DNA of 64,000 nt from Candidozyma auris (taxonomy: Eukaryota > Ascomycota > Pichiomycetes > Serinales > Metschnikowiaceae), in assembly GCF_003013715.1 (NCBI RefSeq), contig NC_072812.1, forward strand, positions 2,790,001 to 2,854,000, given 5' to 3'. How positions within the stretch are numbered: the first letter of the stretch is position 1; the number at the start of each line of letters is the position of its first letter. Both the position numbers and the translations under genes were made by a program. Below, one piece after another: positions 39,055 to 48,953 of this stretch. Under the pieces are notes generated by a model. The model made no database searches, was not told the DNA's origin, and saw nothing but the letters and a program-made list of their open reading frames with translations.

Positions 39055-39127
39055 GGGCGTGTGGCGTAGTTGGTAGCGCGTTTGCCTTGCAAGCAAAAGG
39101 TCACTGGTTCGATTCCTGTCTCGTCCA
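39055..39127 (+). tRNA. tRNA-Ala(TGC)
   Basis: 73 nt, GGGCGTG acceptor, anticodon loop CTTGCAA (TGC), T-loop TTCGATT, discriminator A, followed by T8. The G3.U70 identity pair is present. There is a T.T opposition inside the T-stem (51.63) as well as at 6.67. The latter is usual in yeast tRNA-Ala as I recall it, the former less so. Confidence 0.92.
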
Positions 39128-39289
39128 TTTTTTTTGGAACTTATTAGGATGTAATTATCCAATTATGTTTTGAAGCTTTTCTTTTACAAAAGATATTCCG
39201 AATCTGTCTCAATTCTCTACGAAGCTTGCATTGCGTGTGCAATTACGGAAGTCATGGTGTGCTTCATTAAGTATACATTTATGCTCCGT

Positions 39290-40699
39290 CTATTTCGCTC
39301 TTTTCTCCTTCTTCATCGTGGCTTCAGAGTGTGAATTGTCTTGTGGTAGCTTTGACTTCACCTCATCAAGCTCCTTTAAGAGAGCATTGATGTACTTTGA
39401 CGCTAGCTCTATCGTGGTAGCTTTTGAAGGAATTGTAACTTGCTCGTGATAGTGTTGTGGTATTAGGTTGGCTAGTTCGTGCACGGCTTGATTCATTCTG
39501 TTTCGACGTCCTTGTTCTGCTATCTTGTGTGATGCTTTTTTGCCTGGGCCTTTCTCTCGTTTGCGAGTTCCTTCTTGAATGTCACCATTCTGAGGATCAA
39601 TGGCTGGCGACGGCTCCGACAGCGACGTTTCCTGCTTAACTGAAACACGGTGACCACTTAAAGAGGATCTCGACAGCACTGGGTCATCACGGCGACCACT
39701 TCTTGGCTCGGAAGTCGGTGACAGATTGCTGGTGTTGATCTGCAGCTCTGCTAGTCTATTCATAGTGAAGCCCATGAGTGTGGCTGGGCCAGCTCCCTGA
39801 GCATTTTTGGCTGAGAAAGTTGGCGTGTTGGCTCCGCTCAGAGATCCGTCCATTGGCACTTTTCTACCCTGAGGCGGTAACATCGGTGTTGTTTCTGAAG
39901 ATTTTGTGGGGAGATCCATGCTAGCATCGTAGGAACTATCAGGAAGCTGCTCGAAAACAGGCTGAGCTTGCGAAGGTTTGCGTAAAGACGGCGATCTTTT
40001 GGACTTGTGTGGGTGTGCAGCCAAATTTGGTGTAGTATGAGGAGTTCTACGTTTTGTGGAGCCTCCACTGCTGTAATCATCGGGACCAAACGTCGCAGAC
40101 AGAGGTCTTCGCCTATCAGAAGACGGCCTTTCGTTTCTTTGTTGGGCGTGGAGTGCTGGAGAAGTGAGTGGCTCAAACGTCGTTTGCATGGGAGCGTTGG
40201 CGCCGTTGTTGGTGTTGACTTGCAGCTCCAAAGGCGTCACTGCTGGGGAAACTAGCGGGGTGAACACCGCATCCGGGCGCACCCCTGAAGAAGTTTGGTT
40301 ATATGAATGAGACAGAGAATGAAGATGTTGGTTCTGGCTCTGCTGCTGTCTTTGTTTATGAAATAGATGTTCTTCATTATAAGATTTTTCATTTTGGCCA
40401 GGTAACAACGGCGACTGAAATTGTGCTGCGTGCTGTTGAAAGCTATGATTCTGACCGTTAGGAAGTAGCGCAGGCGTATTATCTGGATACGCCAGAGGAG
40501 GAAAGGCCTTCAGGCCCAGGCCCAAGTCGTCAGGCATAATGAAGTCGATCAGGTCCAAGTCGAAATGCGCCACAGCAGTATGATCATGTTCCTCGTTGAT
40601 CACGTACTGGTCTGCTTCGTATGGGAGCTTTCTCGTGGCCTGGCCCGGTGTAGGGGCATTGGTAGGCGTGCTGTGCAGCGAAGAAAGCCACTCGTCCAT
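39290..40699 (-). CDS. PHO4: Phosphate-response bHLH transcription factor Pho4
   Basis: 469-residue protein ending in a basic helix-loop-helix domain of the Pho4 type: KKASHKIAEQGRRNRMNQAV then HELANLIPQHYHEQ and PSKATTIELASKYINALLKE. The H-E-R contacts for CACGTG are present (His, Glu, Arg in SHKIAEQGRRNR). An Arg rather than Tyr at the key position separates it from SREBP-like factors. The first 100 residues are acidic/hydrophobic (DLDLIDFIMPDDLGLGL), a likely activation region. Several Ser-Pro/Thr-Pro sites (PLVSPAVTP, PLTSPALH, SEPSPA) are candidate Pho85 targets. The promoter has two palindromic CACGTG sites. Confidence 0.88.
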   Translation of the reverse strand: MDEWLSSLHSTPTNAPTPGQATRKLPYEADQYVINEEHDHTAVAHFDLDLIDFIMPDDLGLGLKAFPPLAYPDNTPALLPNGQNHSFQQHAAQFQSPLLPGQNEKSYNEEHLFHKQRQQQSQNQHLHSLSHSYNQTSSGVRPDAVFTPLVSPAVTPLELQVNTNNGANAPMQTTFEPLTSPALHAQQRNERPSSDRRRPLSATFGPDDYSSGGSTKRRTPHTTPNLAAHPHKSKRSPSLRKPSQAQPVFEQLPDSSYDASMDLPTKSSETTPMLPPQGRKVPMDGSLSGANTPTFSAKNAQGAGPATLMGFTMNRLAELQINTSNLSPTSEPRSGRRDDPVLSRSSLSGHRVSVKQETSLSEPSPAIDPQNGDIQEGTRKREKGPGKKASHKIAEQGRRNRMNQAVHELANLIPQHYHEQVTIPSKATTIELASKYINALLKELDEVKSKLPQDNSHSEATMKKEKRAK

Positions 40700-41201
40700 T
40701 TTTATAAGGAGTAGACTCTGTGAGGATTGAAATTTGGATTACTTTGAAGCAGATAATTAGATTTCAAATGCCTTGGTGATGCTTTAGTAATCCCTTACTA
40801 ATCTCAGTAATCCTTCGGTAATTGAAGTGAACTGACACGTCTAAATCGAGTGAAATATATGGGCTTGGATAGTTTTGCCAGTCTCCACAGCGGCAGCTAA
40901 GTAGTGGAACCAGAAGAATAAATGGGCTTTGTAATAATTGTGAGTTTCGGGGTATTTAGCGAGAATACTCGATCAGGTTTCTTCGAAGTCCTCTTCCAAG
41001 TAATTGGTCTTGTCTCTGAAGGACTCAGGTACACAAGTGTGGGGATGATCGAGGAAGCAAATATCCTAGCTCAACGGCTTATGTGACAGTAGTGGGAGCT
41101 CTGTAAATCAAAAAGGAGCGTCTCTTTGAAATTTCAGCTTAGTACGTGTTTGTCAAATAACACCACAAGGTATTCCAAGATAACGGATGTGGAGTGGAAT
41201 C

Positions 41202-41209
41202 TCACGTGA
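41202..41209. promoter_or_regulatory. Palindromic E-box TCACGTGA in the PHO4 promoter
   Basis: About 500 bp upstream of the PHO4 ATG. This form is preferred by Cbf1-type bHLH proteins and can be bound by Pho4. Confidence 0.5.
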
Positions 41210-41542
41210 GCTTGAACCGAGGGAGTCGAAGAATAGGCCCTGGAGAAACGGTTGGGATGAAAAAAAACAAAAATATTGAAATCGATATTCAAATGAGTTT
41301 CCCCTGAATTTCAGTTGGCAACAGTAAAGATTATTTTGATTCTGTGTGGATTGTGCTTCTGTCACAAGATGGGCGATGCTGTGCCTCGCGTGTGAAAAGG
41401 TGAACTCAAGAAAAAAATTGACAAAAGAAAAGCACCGGCCAGACAGAAATGTCAAGAACGAATCAACGTTATTGGCCAGCTGCCTCAACGGGGCCAAATG
41501 CAAAACACGTAGCCGACTTACGCCAAAAGTGCTATTGGGAGG

Positions 41543-41552
41543 CCCACGTGGG
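41543..41552. promoter_or_regulatory. Palindromic E-box CCCACGTGGG in the PHO4 promoter
   Basis: Perfect 10-bp palindrome about 850 bp upstream of PHO4. CACGTGGG is the high-affinity Pho4 form, so autoregulation is possible. Confidence 0.5.
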
Positions 41553-42090
41553 TCCAGTAGTATGAAGGTGCGCCCTTAACTATGGAGCTGTGAAATAAAC
41601 TGAGGGAGGAGGAAGGTTTTAGAGAGGAACAGAATGGGCTTAATCACGGAATTAGAACCGAGTTTCTGTGCAATACTAGGATCTTTTGCTGGATCTGTGC
41701 TGGTAATAAAATTTGTATTGAAATTGAATGTAGTTTTGTGTGGAAAAGGTGTATGCTGGGGACTTGACGTGATAGATAGCTTTTACCACTCGAAATATTT
41801 GGGTGGATTTTTCATTTCTCTTGGAGAATTTTTAAAACTAAAAAATGTGTCACTATTTACGAATGCTACGTACGGATAATAGCGGATGGTGAATGGGTAT
41901 GGCCTGAATTTAGCACATTCTACTGTGGTAGCCTAGTATTTTTTGAAATGCCCAAAAATCGCCATGACTACTTGCTTAACACCAAAAACTGTATTCGCAG
42001 ATTACATCCTGTCAAATAGCATCGAATCATGAAGCATTTTTCTCTGCTGTCTTTTGTGTGTCTTTCTCGTGATTCTATGTCTATTCTATG

Positions 42091-42104
42091 AATTGGCTGC
42101 AAAA
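42091..42104 (-). promoter_or_regulatory. Copy of the recurrent promoter element
   Basis: AATTGGCTGCAAAA, about 690 bp upstream of the RTC4-like gene. Confidence 0.35.
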
Positions 42105-42797
42105 AATGTCGTCGCCTGGTCACGATTAATCCTCCTCACTATCTCTCTAGCCAGCTCCAATTGCGGGCCAAAAATAGCACCATCAGACTGTTCTCATCAA
42201 TACAATCTTATAAAACTGCTTTTGGAAATCTTGTCTGACCTTAGCCTACATTGGCACCACCGTTGCTGAGGCAGCCACGACATTGTCGCTTTGGCTGATA
42301 AATGCCCATGCCCCATGTCTATCAATGCCCAGTGTGTTAAATAATTAGGTGAATGATACTAGACTTCTTTATCCTAGGTTCTTTCCTACTCATCTTAATA
42401 AAGCAGTCAGAAGTGAAAATTCTATTCATGCGTCGGCAACATTCTCACAGCCAGTAGAGCTCGCTTAAGAACTGATATGAAGCAAAAGCCTTATTCAAAT
42501 CTATGCAATGGTCTCCAGGCTCCATTACGAGCTAAGTCTATATATATTATCATAAAAATCTCTGCATTGTGCTCTCTAGTCACATACTTTCAATTGCCGT
42601 TGCAAAATTCTACTAGAAGAAGTAGCCACCCAATATTTGAAGGATACGCTAGATCATGGCAACAATAACATTCTGGGGGTACTGTTTCAAGACCTAAAAA
42701 TGAAAATCTCATTTCAGATTGGACTTACTCTTTGAAATACTACTTCAGCCCTCTCACCGTCTATATACATCGCGCATCACCTACTGACTACGCTAGT

Positions 42798-43742
42798 ATG
42801 TCCAAAAGACTGGGGGACAGTCTAGAGCTGAAAAAGCTCGTCACATACAAACGAAAGAAAAAGAGGAATATTCCATACATTCACAATTCACTCACGCTGA
42901 AACCTGACAAAAGGGCCAGCGACGATGAAGACACACTTATAGATATCCGTTTGGCCCTGCCCAACAAACATACGCCTTCAAGAAGCAAACCAAACTTTGA
43001 GGATTTGGATAAGCTCATAGACAAAGAGAGGCTGAAATCTGGGAGCCCGAGACCTGTGGAAACGACGTACTCTTCGCTACCGACCAGCATTTTGGAGGGG
43101 AACCTCGATTTGGAACAACCAACCTTGGACAGGTACAAGAAGCGCAAGTTTCCTCTACCGACATCACGAAGGGCCCTCAAGGCTCGTGTAGAGAAGCTTC
43201 TACCTACTATTCCAAAGCTACTTGCTGGAGAAGAGGAATTGAGCTTCTACTACACTTTAGCTCTCGACCAGCGCAAGAAGCTGCCTCATAAGACAATGAC
43301 GTCGCTGGAGCAAGACAAGATCGAGTGGAAACGGTTTATTGGAGGTTTCTACGGTCTTAAGCGGCAGCACTTTGTGGCAAGATTGATTTTGACCACATTT
43401 GGCGACGAGCTTAGGAAACTGCCCAACAAGACGATAGTGTACTGGACCCCAGAATCGTTTGCAACGTACGTTTTGGCCAACGAAATTCTTTTGAGGATTT
43501 TGGCGGCAGACGAAGGCTTACTGTTCGCCGAAGCAGAGCGATTCATGAAGGATACTATCGACTATGGTTGCTACGCAGCCGATGGTGTAGAGTTCAAAGA
43601 TGATATTGAGTTGGGAGATGTCTTGGGCATGCTGGAGAAGACGGAGGAGAAGGATAAGAAGGAGAAGACGGAGAAGAAGGAGAAGAAGGAGGAGAAGGAG
43701 AACAGTGAGAAGAATGGCTGGGAGAAGCAAAAGAAGAAGTAG
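42798..43742 (+). CDS. RTC4: RTC4-like protein
   Basis: 314 residues from ATG 42798 (MSKRLGDS). A basic N-terminal tail precedes a folded region from about residue 135. Its core, IGGFYGLKRQHFVARLILTT...TIVYWTPESFATYVLANEIL then LRILAADEGL and DTIDYGCYAADGVEF, has the spacing of the Rtc4 C-terminal domain (restriction of telomere capping 4). The tail from about residue 280 is a pure Lys/Glu repeat coded by GAGAAG triplets. The biochemical role of Rtc4 is poorly known. An upstream ATG at 42732 is in frame but 22 residues longer without family support. Confidence 0.65.
   Translation: MSKRLGDSLELKKLVTYKRKKKRNIPYIHNSLTLKPDKRASDDEDTLIDIRLALPNKHTPSRSKPNFEDLDKLIDKERLKSGSPRPVETTYSSLPTSILEGNLDLEQPTLDRYKKRKFPLPTSRRALKARVEKLLPTIPKLLAGEEELSFYYTLALDQRKKLPHKTMTSLEQDKIEWKRFIGGFYGLKRQHFVARLILTTFGDELRKLPNKTIVYWTPESFATYVLANEILLRILAADEGLLFAEAERFMKDTIDYGCYAADGVEFKDDIELGDVLGMLEKTEEKDKKEKTEKKEKKEEKENSEKNGWEKQKKK
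43639..43738 (+). repeat. GAGAAG/GAGAAGG low-complexity tract in the RTC4-like gene
   Basis: Purine-only triplet repeat coding an alternating Glu/Lys tail. Length is probably variable. Confidence 0.65.
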
Positions 43743-44460
43743 TATTGGTGAACGATCAGCCAACTTTGCTTGAAGGACTAGAGAAGTTAGGGAATTGTGG
43801 AATAATTCTCACGATGGAGAACTGTGATGTCATATATGTGTCTTGAAAGTACGACAGAAATTTTCAGGCTATTGTGGATTTTCGGATTCATTGCGCTACT
43901 TCTCACCTTCTTGGTCCGTCTCTATTATCTAAACAGCCTCCCAATGGGTTTGCAATTCGGATATAAATTCTGGGCGCAATAGAATTGGTGCAATGAATTT
44001 ATGGAATTTTGAAATTTATAGAATCTGTCGTCGGCTTCATTCATTGGGTATTTTTGTCGTCGCAGCCACAGCTTGACTACTTTTCGCAGCCGTTGCTGTA
44101 AATCAGTCACTTTCAAACATACAAACAAATAGCTTCACTACTACAATTATCCATATTCCATCACCTTTTTATTTCCTCTCCAAACCCCTTGTCATCTAGA
44201 CATCCTATTATCTGCACCCGGCCAAGTCTACTTTTCTTCACCTAGAACCTACCTTATCAGCCCCAAGATCATCGCGAAAATCACCATCCAACTACGTCTC
44301 CACCAACCACCCCCAGAGCAACTCAGAAATTGCCCAATCACGGCACGGCTAACGACAGCACAACTCAGCCTCCCCCCTCACTCATTGAGCTTCTTCCAAA
44401 GTGTTGCGTACGCTTCTCAAATCCGTGCCCCGGTCGCTTTGCTTGACCCCAAGGAGACTC
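43743..44460. other. FOL1 promoter and leader
   Basis: About 720 bp. Two copies of the recurrent element (44060-44094), then a C/A-rich 5' leader. The last 24 codons before the ATG are open in frame (44389-44460) and have presequence character. Confidence 0.5.
44060..44094 (+). promoter_or_regulatory. Pair of the recurrent promoter element upstream of FOL1
   Basis: TCGCAGCCAC (44060-44069) and TTTTCGCAGCCGTT (44081-44094), about 367-400 bp upstream of the FOL1 ATG. The second has CCG for CCA. Confidence 0.45.
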
Positions 44461-46743
44461 ATGTCTGACAAAGTCTACATCTCTGGACTCCAGGGCCACG
44501 CCATTGTCGGCTTGGACCACTGGCAGAAGCCCGTTCCGCATCCTGTTTCCATTGACGCCACCTTCAGTACAGATTTCACCCTGGCGCTGGAGAAAGATAA
44601 TTTGAAATACTCGTTGAACTATGCCGTGATCGCTGACCACTTGCTGAAGTTTTTGGCACAGAATAGCCAGAAAAACTTTCATTCTTTGGGTGGATTGGGC
44701 AGAGACCTTTTTGTTCTGCTAGCTCACGAGCGTAGCAAGTGCACTGGAGTGGAATTGACCGTGCTGGCGCCGAAACTCGATATTCGTGCTCCTGTGCTGT
44801 TTACCACAGACGGAACGGTTGGAACGTACAAAGTCCACGGTCTCAGGGCACTTACTCTTATAGGTGTTTTCACATTTGAGCGTCTTAATCGCCAGTTTGT
44901 GGAGTTGGACATTGACTTGACGATGGGCAAGGACGTGACCCATTTGCACGTTCCCGCGGTTTCGGCCTCTGTGTGTGAGTATTTGGAGCAGGCAAATTTT
45001 AAGACCGTCGAGGCCCTTGTTAAGCATGCACTGCAGTGGATTCTACAAGAGTTCATGGCGGTTGAAAGCGTCCACGTTCGTGTGACTAAGCCGAACGCTA
45101 TAGTGTACACTGACGGTGTTGGAGTATCGTGTAAATGCACAAGAGAGGAATTTGTTGGCGTGGATCCCATCAAGTTCAATTTGGCACCTAAAAATGGCAC
45201 TTCTTTTGACTTGCCCGTTGAGGAAAACGGCCACAGCCATTCTGCATCAGTGCAAATAGCATACATTGCATTTGGCTCCAATGAAGGGAACCAACTTGAT
45301 AATATCTCCAAAGCATTGGCTCTCCTTGAGCTGCACCCAAGCATTTCCATCCAGTCTACATCGTCGCTCTATGTCCTGAAACCGATGTACCACACCGACC
45401 AGGCAGACTTCTACAATGGTGTTGTGAGAGTGCAATGTGAAAACATGTCGCCTCATGAGCTTCTCAAGTTGATCAAGGACATTGAGTATACCCACTTGAA
45501 ACGCTTCAAAGAATTTGACAATGGGCCTCGTACAATTGACTTGGACATCGTTCTCTTTGGGAACAGAACCCTCAACACTCCCGATTTGGTGGTGCCCCAT
45601 AAACTGATGCTAGAACGCACGTTCGTGCTTCAGCCACTTTGTGAGCTAGTTCCTCCTGATTTTATCCACCCAGTAAGCGCAGAACCTATTCATGACCATC
45701 TTCGGAAATTACTTGCAACGTTTCCAGACCCAACGGTTCAAGAGTCTGCTGAGCTTCTTCTGGTGGTTCCCGGCAACCGTACACACCACTTGACATTCAG
45801 TCATAACAGCAAGAGACCAACTCTTATTATGGGCATATTCAACTCCACGCCAGACTCTTTTAGTGATGGCGGTAAGCATTTCAAGCTTACTGAAGAGGAT
45901 ATAGTTAAGGCTGCGCTTAAACTTAAAGCAGAGGGCGCCAGTGTTATTGACGTTGGCGGCGTTTCTACAAAACCTGGGTCACATGCGCCGTCTGTTAACG
46001 AGGAGTTGGATCGTGTGGTGCCTGTCGTTAAAACAATCCGTTCCTGCAAAGACCTTGATGATGTCTTTGTCTCTGTGGACACTTATAGAGCAGAGGTTGC
46101 AGCGAAGGTCCTTGAGGCGGGCGCAGACATCATCAACGATATCTCCATGGGAACGTTTGATCCTGGGTTATTCCCCGTTATTGCCAAATATGGCTGTGGA
46201 TACATCATGAGCCATACAAGAGGCACGCCTGCTACAATGAATAAACTCACAGATTACGGTCCTAGCGACGATTCTCTTGCCGAGTACCAGATCGATGCTT
46301 TCCACGGTCTTTTATCTCCGCCAGCTGAGCCTGTTGTAAATGGGGTCTGTCGGGAGTTGGCAGCACAGCTTCAGAAAGCCATGAAGCAGGGAATCAGAAA
46401 ATGGCAAATTATTATAGACCCTGGCATTGGCTTTGCCAAAAATCTCCCACAAAACTTGACTTTGATGCAAAGGGCTAAGGCTTTGAAGCAGTATGCTCAA
46501 AACGATTTGAAGCTGGGCAACTACACATCTTTCAACGGATTAGCGTTGCTTATTGGAGCTAGCAGAAAGAATTTCTTAGGCACCATCACGGGGACTACCG
46601 AAGCATCGCAGAGACTTATACCCACGGTATCGACTGTTGTGGCTTGCATTCAGCAAAACACCGATATTGTCAGGGTTCACGATGTTGCCGAGGTAAAACA
46701 GGCCGTGCAAACCGCTGACGCCATCTACAAGGGGATCTACTGA
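44461..46743 (+). CDS. FOL1: Trifunctional folate synthesis enzyme Fol1 (DHNA-HPPK-DHPS)
   Basis: Fol1 fuses dihydroneopterin aldolase, hydroxymethyl-dihydropterin pyrophosphokinase and dihydropteroate synthase. It is mitochondrial in S. cerevisiae. From ATG 44461 (MSDKVYISGLQGHAIVG) it has 760 residues. Two FolB-like aldolase domains span about 1-250. HPPK begins near 262 (IAYIAFGSNEGNQLDN) with LKRFKEFDNGPRTIDLDIVL. DHPS starts near 450 with LIMGIFNSTPDSFSDGG, then DVGGVSTKPG, IIIDPGIGFAK and LLIGASRKNFLG. All three active-site sets look intact. The frame stays open 24 codons upstream of the ATG without another ATG, and that stretch looks like a mitochondrial presequence (see findings). Confidence 0.94.
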   Translation: MSDKVYISGLQGHAIVGLDHWQKPVPHPVSIDATFSTDFTLALEKDNLKYSLNYAVIADHLLKFLAQNSQKNFHSLGGLGRDLFVLLAHERSKCTGVELTVLAPKLDIRAPVLFTTDGTVGTYKVHGLRALTLIGVFTFERLNRQFVELDIDLTMGKDVTHLHVPAVSASVCEYLEQANFKTVEALVKHALQWILQEFMAVESVHVRVTKPNAIVYTDGVGVSCKCTREEFVGVDPIKFNLAPKNGTSFDLPVEENGHSHSASVQIAYIAFGSNEGNQLDNISKALALLELHPSISIQSTSSLYVLKPMYHTDQADFYNGVVRVQCENMSPHELLKLIKDIEYTHLKRFKEFDNGPRTIDLDIVLFGNRTLNTPDLVVPHKLMLERTFVLQPLCELVPPDFIHPVSAEPIHDHLRKLLATFPDPTVQESAELLLVVPGNRTHHLTFSHNSKRPTLIMGIFNSTPDSFSDGGKHFKLTEEDIVKAALKLKAEGASVIDVGGVSTKPGSHAPSVNEELDRVVPVVKTIRSCKDLDDVFVSVDTYRAEVAAKVLEAGADIINDISMGTFDPGLFPVIAKYGCGYIMSHTRGTPATMNKLTDYGPSDDSLAEYQIDAFHGLLSPPAEPVVNGVCRELAAQLQKAMKQGIRKWQIIIDPGIGFAKNLPQNLTLMQRAKALKQYAQNDLKLGNYTSFNGLALLIGASRKNFLGTITGTTEASQRLIPTVSTVVACIQQNTDIVRVHDVAEVKQAVQTADAIYKGIY

Positions 46744-47270
46744 GCGGATGGGCCGGACTTCAAATGGAGGTGGAGATGTAACTGTTCACTACCTTCCTGC
46801 AATCGAGCTTATCTTAACCTACTTCAAATGAATAACCTGACTGTGATTATTAGCATATAAAAAGCAATTCAATTTGATGCCAAACTAACTCATTTTCTTC
46901 CCGATTCTTCTTCTTTCAATTACATGGAGAAGCATTTAACTGGTCTTGCTGCTTCAGTCCTGCAAATACCGCTCTCGTTTAGCGGCTCCATAGAGAATCG
47001 GAGTTTGCACCCATTTCGATGCACCTTACACAAAATGAGGCACCTCTCAAATTGGACTTTCTGGTTACCAAAGCCCTCATACTATAAAAATTTGATGAAT
47101 CCACGGTAAAAATCGAAAATTTTGTGCAGATGTGGCCATTATACCCATCTACTTACCACCAGGTGCCTATGTGTAACTTTGATCACATCGGGTGCGCAGC
47201 ATAAAAAAAAAAAATTTTGCATCATCAACTCCTTTGGATCTTCAACTTATTCCCCAAAAAAAATTTAAAA
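46744..47270. other. Intergenic, FOL1 3' flank / GIS2 promoter
   Basis: About 525 bp. An A14 run (47203-47214) and an A-rich leader precede GIS2. No other gene seen. Confidence 0.4.
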
Positions 47271-47789
47271 ATGTTCCCAAGAGCTTGTTACAAATGCGGT
47301 GAGACCGGTCACATTGCTGACGACTGCCAGCAACAGGAAAGATTGTGCTACAACTGTCGCCAGCCAGGCCACGAGTCGAGCGCTTGCCCAGAGCCAAAGA
47401 CCACTGCTTCTAAGCAGTGCTACTCCTGCGGTGATGTCGGCCACGTCCAGAGCGACTGCCCTAACGCTTCTCAGGGCTCCAAGTGTTACACTTGTTCTGA
47501 ATTTGGTCACATCTCCAGAGAGTGTCCTCAGGCTGGGTCTGCTCCTGCTTCTTCTGCTCCACCAAGAAGAACCGCCAGATTCTCTGGTAAAGCCACCACC
47601 TGTTACAAGTGCGGCGGTCCAAACCACTTTGCCAAGGATTGCCAGGCTGGCTCTGTCAAGTGTTACTCTTGCGGTAAGACTGGCCACATCTCCAAGGAGT
47701 GCAACTTGGCCACCGACAAGTTTGCCAAGGCTTGCTACCAGTGTGGTAAGACTGGCCACATCTCGAAGAACTGTGTTTCTGTGAACTAA
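47271..47789 (+). CDS. GIS2: CCHC zinc-knuckle translation factor Gis2 (CNBP homologue)
   Basis: 172 residues with exactly seven CCHC zinc knuckles (C-x2-C-x4-H-x4-C): first CYKCGETGHIADDC, last CYQCGKTGHISKNC. A Ser/Pro/Arg linker lies between knuckles four and five. This is the layout and length of yeast Gis2, which binds GA-rich mRNA and associates with translating ribosomes and stress granules. ATG 47271 sits directly before the first knuckle and after an A-rich leader. Convergent with the PPIL4-like gene. Confidence 0.94.
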   Translation: MFPRACYKCGETGHIADDCQQQERLCYNCRQPGHESSACPEPKTTASKQCYSCGDVGHVQSDCPNASQGSKCYTCSEFGHISRECPQAGSAPASSAPPRRTARFSGKATTCYKCGGPNHFAKDCQAGSVKCYSCGKTGHISKECNLATDKFAKACYQCGKTGHISKNCVSVN

Positions 47790-47913
47790 GTGAATGAACA
47801 GTTGATTTGCTTGTGTTTGATAGTTGGAGGAGGGTGAAGCCCGCGGGGGAACAAAAAAGACGTGCTGTATGTATAATGCCTTTAATGACCACGAACTCCT
47901 ATTTATCGTATCT

Positions 47914-48762
47914 TTAATTCTGTAGATGTCTTGTAGACTGCGAGAAGTCCACGAGGATTTGATGGCCATCGATATAGCAGTTGTCATGGAGTTTGGCGTA
48001 TGCCTGCTCTGCGTCCTCTTGCTGAACAAACTCCACAAATGCATACCGTATCTTCTTACCTGCCAATATTTGAACTTTTTTGATGGGCCCAAATCTCGCA
48101 AAAATAACTTCTAGCGAATTTTCTGACGTTATTGGATTGAGCCTGGCCACAAAGAGCGTCCGTGGGGACGGTTTCACCTGGTAGTGAGAAAGATCGCCCA
48201 AAAGCTCCAACGCCAACGCTTCCACAGGCACGCTGTCATCCGAAGAGGGCGTCTGCGATTGTAGTCTACTTTTGATCTCCTCGACCAGCAAACTGTCTTC
48301 ATTCTTGCGCTGATCGGCGAATCCCTTCACTGAAAAGGGATCATAAACAACATGACAATGCAAAATTTTGAGACCTCCAGTACCTTTATTCACGTCATCT
48401 AACACGGTTAGACCTTCAGCCACGCGGCCGAAAACCTGACTCGACTGCTTGGCTGAGAGATTTATCTGAAACTGGAACTCATCCTCTGAGCCAGTAAACT
48501 CCACGGAGCCCGGTGCTGCTAGGTGTGAATCCTCATCATGATCATCTTTGAATTCCTTGTTTTCTAAAAGAGTCTTGATATTGCTAGGAACAGCAGTAGA
48601 AGGACTCTTAATAGAAACATCCTTAGTAAAATCGGTGAAGTCTGAGAGGAGCCAATGATTCAAATAGCACAATGCTATCAATTGAAAGCTTATTCTGGAA
48701 AATTTTCTATGGTCAACATCAATAACCAAGTTTCCTTTTTCAGTTTCAAAAAGAACACTCAT
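47914..48762 (-). CDS. PPIL4/Cyp6-like protein: degenerate cyclophilin domain plus RRM
   Basis: 282 residues from ATG 48760-48762 (MSVLFETEKGNLVIDVDHRK). The N-terminal ~155 residues follow a cyclophilin of the PPIL4 type (VFGRVAEGLTVLDDVNK, DPFSV) but the catalytic core is gutted: no FHRV..FxxQGGD or NGSQF motif is visible. The C-terminal RRM (about 200-280) is well kept: RTLFVARLNP (RNP2), YAFVEFVQQEDAEQAYAKLH, ending GHQILVDFSQS. The short linker and order match PPIL4, a spliceosome-linked protein. The open frame continues 61 codons upstream into tRNA-Phe, so the inner ATG must be the start. Isomerase activity is doubtful. Confidence 0.75.
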   Translation of the reverse strand: MSVLFETEKGNLVIDVDHRKFSRISFQLIALCYLNHWLLSDFTDFTKDVSIKSPSTAVPSNIKTLLENKEFKDDHDEDSHLAAPGSVEFTGSEDEFQFQINLSAKQSSQVFGRVAEGLTVLDDVNKGTGGLKILHCHVVYDPFSVKGFADQRKNEDSLLVEEIKSRLQSQTPSSDDSVPVEALALELLGDLSHYQVKPSPRTLFVARLNPITSENSLEVIFARFGPIKKVQILAGKKIRYAFVEFVQQEDAEQAYAKLHDNCYIDGHQILVDFSQSTRHLQN

Positions 48763-48887
48763 TCCAAAAAAAAATGGGGGCGCAACTGTGGGCTTTATAT
48801 ATTTCTCAACTGTGGTGGTTATCGTAACCACTTTGGTCGCTCCGGTGTGTGTAGAGAACAGAACACAAAATGTATGCAAAAAATAAA
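48763..48887. promoter_or_regulatory. Short promoter between tRNA-Phe and the PPIL4-like gene
   Basis: 125 bp only. A pol II promoter immediately downstream of a pol III gene on the same strand. Confidence 0.4.
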
Positions 48888-48918
48888 TGCGATTTCTGTG
48901 GATCGAACACAGGACCTC

Positions 48919-48953
<35 letters not shown>

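Larger units (their letters stand above)
40700..42797. other. Divergent region PHO4 / RTC4-like
   Basis: About 2.1 kb. On the PHO4 side are CACGTG palindromes at 41202-41209 and 41543-41552. A GCAGCCA-type element lies at 42091-42104. Small ORFs (e.g. 41153-41503) lack protein character. Long for a promoter. Confidence 0.45.

Noticed and set aside
47265..48101. 278-codon minus-strand ORF over GIS2 and the end of the PPIL4-like gene
   Set aside because: Antisense to seven CCHC knuckles; a product of biased codon use.
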